The notes beneath the pieces were generated by a model, which was given only the letters and a program-made list of their open reading frames with translations, was not told the origin of the DNA and made no database searches. Position numbers and translations under genes: made by a program. From NCBI GenBank assembly GCA_000349905.1, contig KB722736.1:2431428-2495427 (forward strand): a DNA stretch of 64,000 nucleotides, in the 5' to 3' direction. Positions within the stretch are counted from its first letter, which is position 1, and each line of letters begins with the position of its first letter. This DNA comes from Volvariella volvacea V23. Taxonomy: Eukaryota > Basidiomycota > Agaricomycetes > Agaricales > Pluteaceae. Shown here in pieces: positions 61,146 to 64,000 of the stretch.

Positions 61146-62501
61146 TTACACGCTGATTGGAGGCACTAAGACTGTCGCCCCTGTTCGAGATGATTTGTGT
61201 GCCAGTTCAATCATCTCAATAACTGCTGTTGCTTCTGCCCACTTCACTGCAGGCTCAGCCCCTTCTCGGATGACAGCAGCAAGGTTTTTGAAGAGCCCGA
61301 CATAGGATCCTGCATCACTGGATGGCCACCTAAGGCGTCGTGCTGCATTATTTCAATGAGCAACGAAGACAGGGGCTCTGCTACTTACGTAGACCGCTGC
61401 ACCGTTGTTCCGTCTTGTTCCAAGTGCTCAAGAACACCCCACAAAGTCTCTGGCTCTCTACCAAATTGTGACTCGAAAATTTCTCTGGGTGCGGAGATCG
61501 CCTTGAGTTGGTCTTCCTGCAGGTCCAAGCCGTATTTAATATATGTTCCTCGAGTGCCACGAACGACGTATCTCAGCTGGGGAGAGCGAACTGAAAGAAT
61601 ATGTGCCCTCAAGATGACAGTTATCGGGTGAGTGAAATTTGAACCAGCAGGATAGTGGAAGTAAATGGTGAACTATTCACGATATCAGAGTGTATTTCGA
61701 CTACAGATTAAGGATGACTTACAGAATCATCCACATCAGGGTGTCCGACTCCCCTGATATTTTGGATGAAAGCCGTGATTGAATGCGGGCGGCCAAACAG
61801 CGTAAGAGCTTGGTCAATCAGATGCGAACCCAGATCATAGGTCTGTCCTGCTGCTGGCAGAAGTTTGTCTTTCCAAGTGCCCTTAAGCCCTAGACGGAAG
61901 CGATCGAAACTGCACAAGCGGCGTCAGTACCCAGCTAATTGTGGAGGTCAAGTGCCTACTGGGATTCAAACTCATAGATATCGCCGATATGCTCTGGCGC
62001 TGATTTCGGGAGCGCGAGCAATCGTTTCAACGCCAGGAAGTCAGAATCCCATCTGCGGTTCTGGAACGCATACAGCACAAGACTCTTGTCGAGCGCCAAT
62101 TGGCCTAATTCCTTGGCTTGTTCACTTGTTGCAGTGACGGGCTTGTCCACCAGCACTGCGATTATTCTTGAGTGAGTTCTGCGAGATCGTGTGATCCTGA
62201 ACCACGGCTTACCGTGCTTGTTGGCGTTCAATATAGCCTTGGTAAATTCGTAGTGTGTATCGTTTGGCGTTCCAATGATGACGAGCTCAATCTCTGGATC
62301 AGCTAGTACCTGGTCGAGGGTGTTATGAATTTTGACGGACACTCCAAAGCGATCATGGAGCCTCCCTCCTGGAGTTTTTGGATTGCGCTCTAAAACGGCA
62401 TGGAGGGTGAATAGGTCTGGAAGAGCAAGAACAAAAGGGACATGAAAGGTAAGGCCAGCAAGGCCTACACCAAGCACACAGGTCCTGATGGGATGCGCCA
62501 T
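61146..62501 (-). CDS. Gfo/Idh/MocA-family oxidoreductase (second copy, different subfamily)
   Basis: NAD(P)-binding fold VCLGVGLAGLTF-type start (RTCVLGVGLAGLTFHVPFVL), then IELVIIGTPNDTHYEFTKAI, the conserved lysine motif LVDKPVTATSEQAKELGQLA, QNRRWDSDFLALKRLLALPK, and a substrate-domain stretch QTYDLGSHLIDQALTLFGRP (the Asp/His pair lies in QTYDLGSHLIDQ). Ends TVLVPPISV. Four or so introns. Length is about 375 residues. No Cys cluster, unlike the member at 42 kb, so the two are not recent duplicates. It is divergent from the GH9 gene across 148 bp. Confidence 0.9.
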
Positions 62502-62649
62502 GGCTGCTGGGATGATTGGGCAAATCGCAATCAAATGCCGATGAGGCGGCTTTGCCGGACCGGGAATGCCGGGAGGATGGGGTCATGGTTGGGATCGTGC
62601 ATGTTGGCTGTCACGCGTCACGTCGTGGCTTAACGACTTGACGATCTTC

Positions 62650-64000
62650 ATGCGTTTATTCAGTTTATCCAGCTCTCTTCTTATACCATCTGTGCTCGCC
62701 CAGCTTCCCCTTCCAAGCACTCCTTATCTGCCCCCAAATGCAACTGCTGGAACTCAGCCCTCAACCGGCCATCCAAATCCCCAATGGTCGACCTTGCTCG
62801 GAAATCTGCTTTATTTCTATGATGCCCAGCGAAGTGGCAAGTTACCTCCGACAAATCGCGTTTCCTGGAGGAACTCGAGCGCTGTAGACGATGGTCGGGA
62901 TGTTCGACTGGACCTCAGTGGTAGGTGCCCCTGGTTTGTTCCCACTCGTGTCCATACGTTCGTGAATACAAATGGCGCTAGGTGGCTACTATGACGCTGG
63001 TGGTACGTCTTCTGTGCTCTCCATTCTCCTCTTTGCATCCGCATTTACACATTGGCAGGATACATCAAATTAGCATACCCACTTGTCAGTCAACTTTAAT
63101 TGCCCTAACACCCCTCGTTAACATTATCTAAGTCTCATACGTTGATGTCGCTGTGTTGGGGAGCTATTGATTACGGACAAGGTATTTTATCATCAAAAGA
63201 AGCAGCCACATCGTCCTGAGTGCAATTGCAAGGATATGACCTCGCAAATCAGACAGCATATCTCGATGACGCTCTGCGTTGGGGCCTAGACTGGCTGGTG
63301 AAGGTATAGATGATGCCATGGATCATTTTCTCCCGTTTTTTAAACGCCATTTATAGGCACACCCTTCAAATAGCACGCTTTATGTCCAAGTTGGGGACGG
63401 TAAAGTGCTCCCCCTTTTGATATACACAAATGGGATTCACCTGGCTCTCTAGTGTCTGTTGATCAAGATTATTGGGGTGGAGACCTTGATATACCCACCC
63501 AGAGGCCCTCTCTCCAAATTAACGATACCCATCCTGGAACTAATGCCGCCGCTGCAGCTTCTGCAGCATTTTCGTCCTGTGCAGCTTTATACGCCAATCG
63601 TTCGTTCAACGGCACGTATGCACAGCAAACCGCGTCCCTCCACAACTCCTCCTATGCAGATACCTTGCTCGCACACGCTCAATCTCTCTATACCTTTGCT
63701 ACACGATCAAGCGGTGGTCTCAAAAATTACCAAGATTCTGTCCCGGAGGTCGCTGACAGCTACCCCTCGTCGTCGTTTGGGGATGAGCTGACGCTGGCTG
63801 CTTTGTTCCTTTCGTGGGCGCAAAATTCGGATGAGCTATACCAGGAGGCTGAGGCACTTTATGCTCGGTATGAATTGGCTGGTAGAAATGACGTCTTCAA
63901 CTGGGATTCAAAAACTCCAGGATTGACCGTACTCTTCGCCCAGATCGCACAGTCTCCTTCGGGCCCTGGAAGTAATTTATCGGATTGGAAAAATGAAGCG
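62650..64000 (+). CDS. GH9 endoglucanase, 3' end beyond the window; catalytic DAGD motif altered
   Basis: Secreted cellulase-family protein. Signal peptide MRLFSLSSSLLIPSVLA. LLYFYDAQRSGKLPPTNRVS and DGRDVRLDLS precede several very short exons: a 21 bp exon at 62981-63001-63002 region encoding GGYYDAGG, then YIKLAYPL, HTLMSLCWGAIDYGQG, YDLANQTAYLDDALRWGLDW and AHPSNSTLYVQVGDG. The last exon has DYWGGDLDIPTQRP, QDSVPEVADSYPSSSFGDEL and VFNWDSKTPGLTVLFAQIAQ. GH9 enzymes use D-A-G-D with the last Asp as catalytic base; here the splice gives D-A-G-G. Both possible donors lose that Asp. The catalytic Glu near the C-terminus lies outside the window. The partial gene has at least seven introns. Confidence 0.88.

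Noticed and set aside
1..64000. CRISPR arrays, rRNA, tRNA genes, intact transposons
   Set aside because: No spaced identical repeats, rRNA-like blocks, tRNA B-box structures, or transposase/reverse-transcriptase motifs were recognised by eye. A tRNA or covariance-model scan was not possible here.

Overview
The window is nuclear DNA of a filamentous basidiomycete, most likely an Agaricomycete. It is gene dense at about 2 kb per gene. Almost every gene is broken by short GT-AG introns of roughly 45-70 bp. The gene set mixes fungal housekeeping genes with plant-polysaccharide enzymes (GH9 and GH105). I see no plasmid, phage, CRISPR or rRNA signal, and no convincing tRNA or intact transposon. Gene models were built by joining exons by eye from conserved protein motifs and splice phase, so outer ends are usually firmer than individual splice sites.

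Layout. 0.4-6.1 kb: flippase kinase FPK1/nrc-2 with a single-base frameshift in an A run, then an HSF-type transcription factor. 8-12.4 kb: Tvp38-like membrane protein, a small mitochondrial coiled-coil protein, PEX11 and a Tctex1 dynein light chain. 12.4-17.3 kb: a gene-poor stretch with telomere-like repeats. 17.3-25.4 kb: Srk1/Rck2-type kinase, PRP31, ISU1 and TAF9. 25.5-34 kb: SEC12, a NIPA-type Mg transporter, and a divergent pair of an intracellular GH105 hydrolase and an MFS (Dal5-type) transporter. 34-42 kb: NUP82-like nucleoporin, proteasome alpha7 (PRE10), lid subunit RPN12, proteasome beta1 (PRE3), and a mitochondrial protein with a YlxR-like motif. 42-50.4 kb: Gfo/Idh/MocA oxidoreductase, a possible small gene, alpha/beta hydrolase, CDT1, RhoGDI and COQ2. 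50.6-62.5 kb: YTP1-like membrane protein, an empty stretch, a mucin-like membrane protein, PKA regulatory subunit, a HERP/Usa1-like ubiquitin-like membrane protein and a second Gfo/Idh/MocA oxidoreductase. From 62.65 kb: a GH9 endoglucanase that runs off the window.

How the genes relate. Most are unrelated housekeeping genes. Their orientation is striking: from the HSF gene to the first Gfo/Idh/MocA gene 19 genes in a row alternate strand, so nearly every intergenic space is either a short shared promoter or a short convergent tail. Three proteasome genes sit side by side. GH105 and the MFS transporter could form a small uptake-and-cleavage unit for pectin fragments.

Most interesting leads: the GH9 gene appears to lack the second Asp of the family's DAGD catalytic motif; a bacterial YlxR-like motif in a mitochondrial fungal protein; the strict strand alternation; and the proteasome cluster with ACGCGT motifs in its two short shared promoters.
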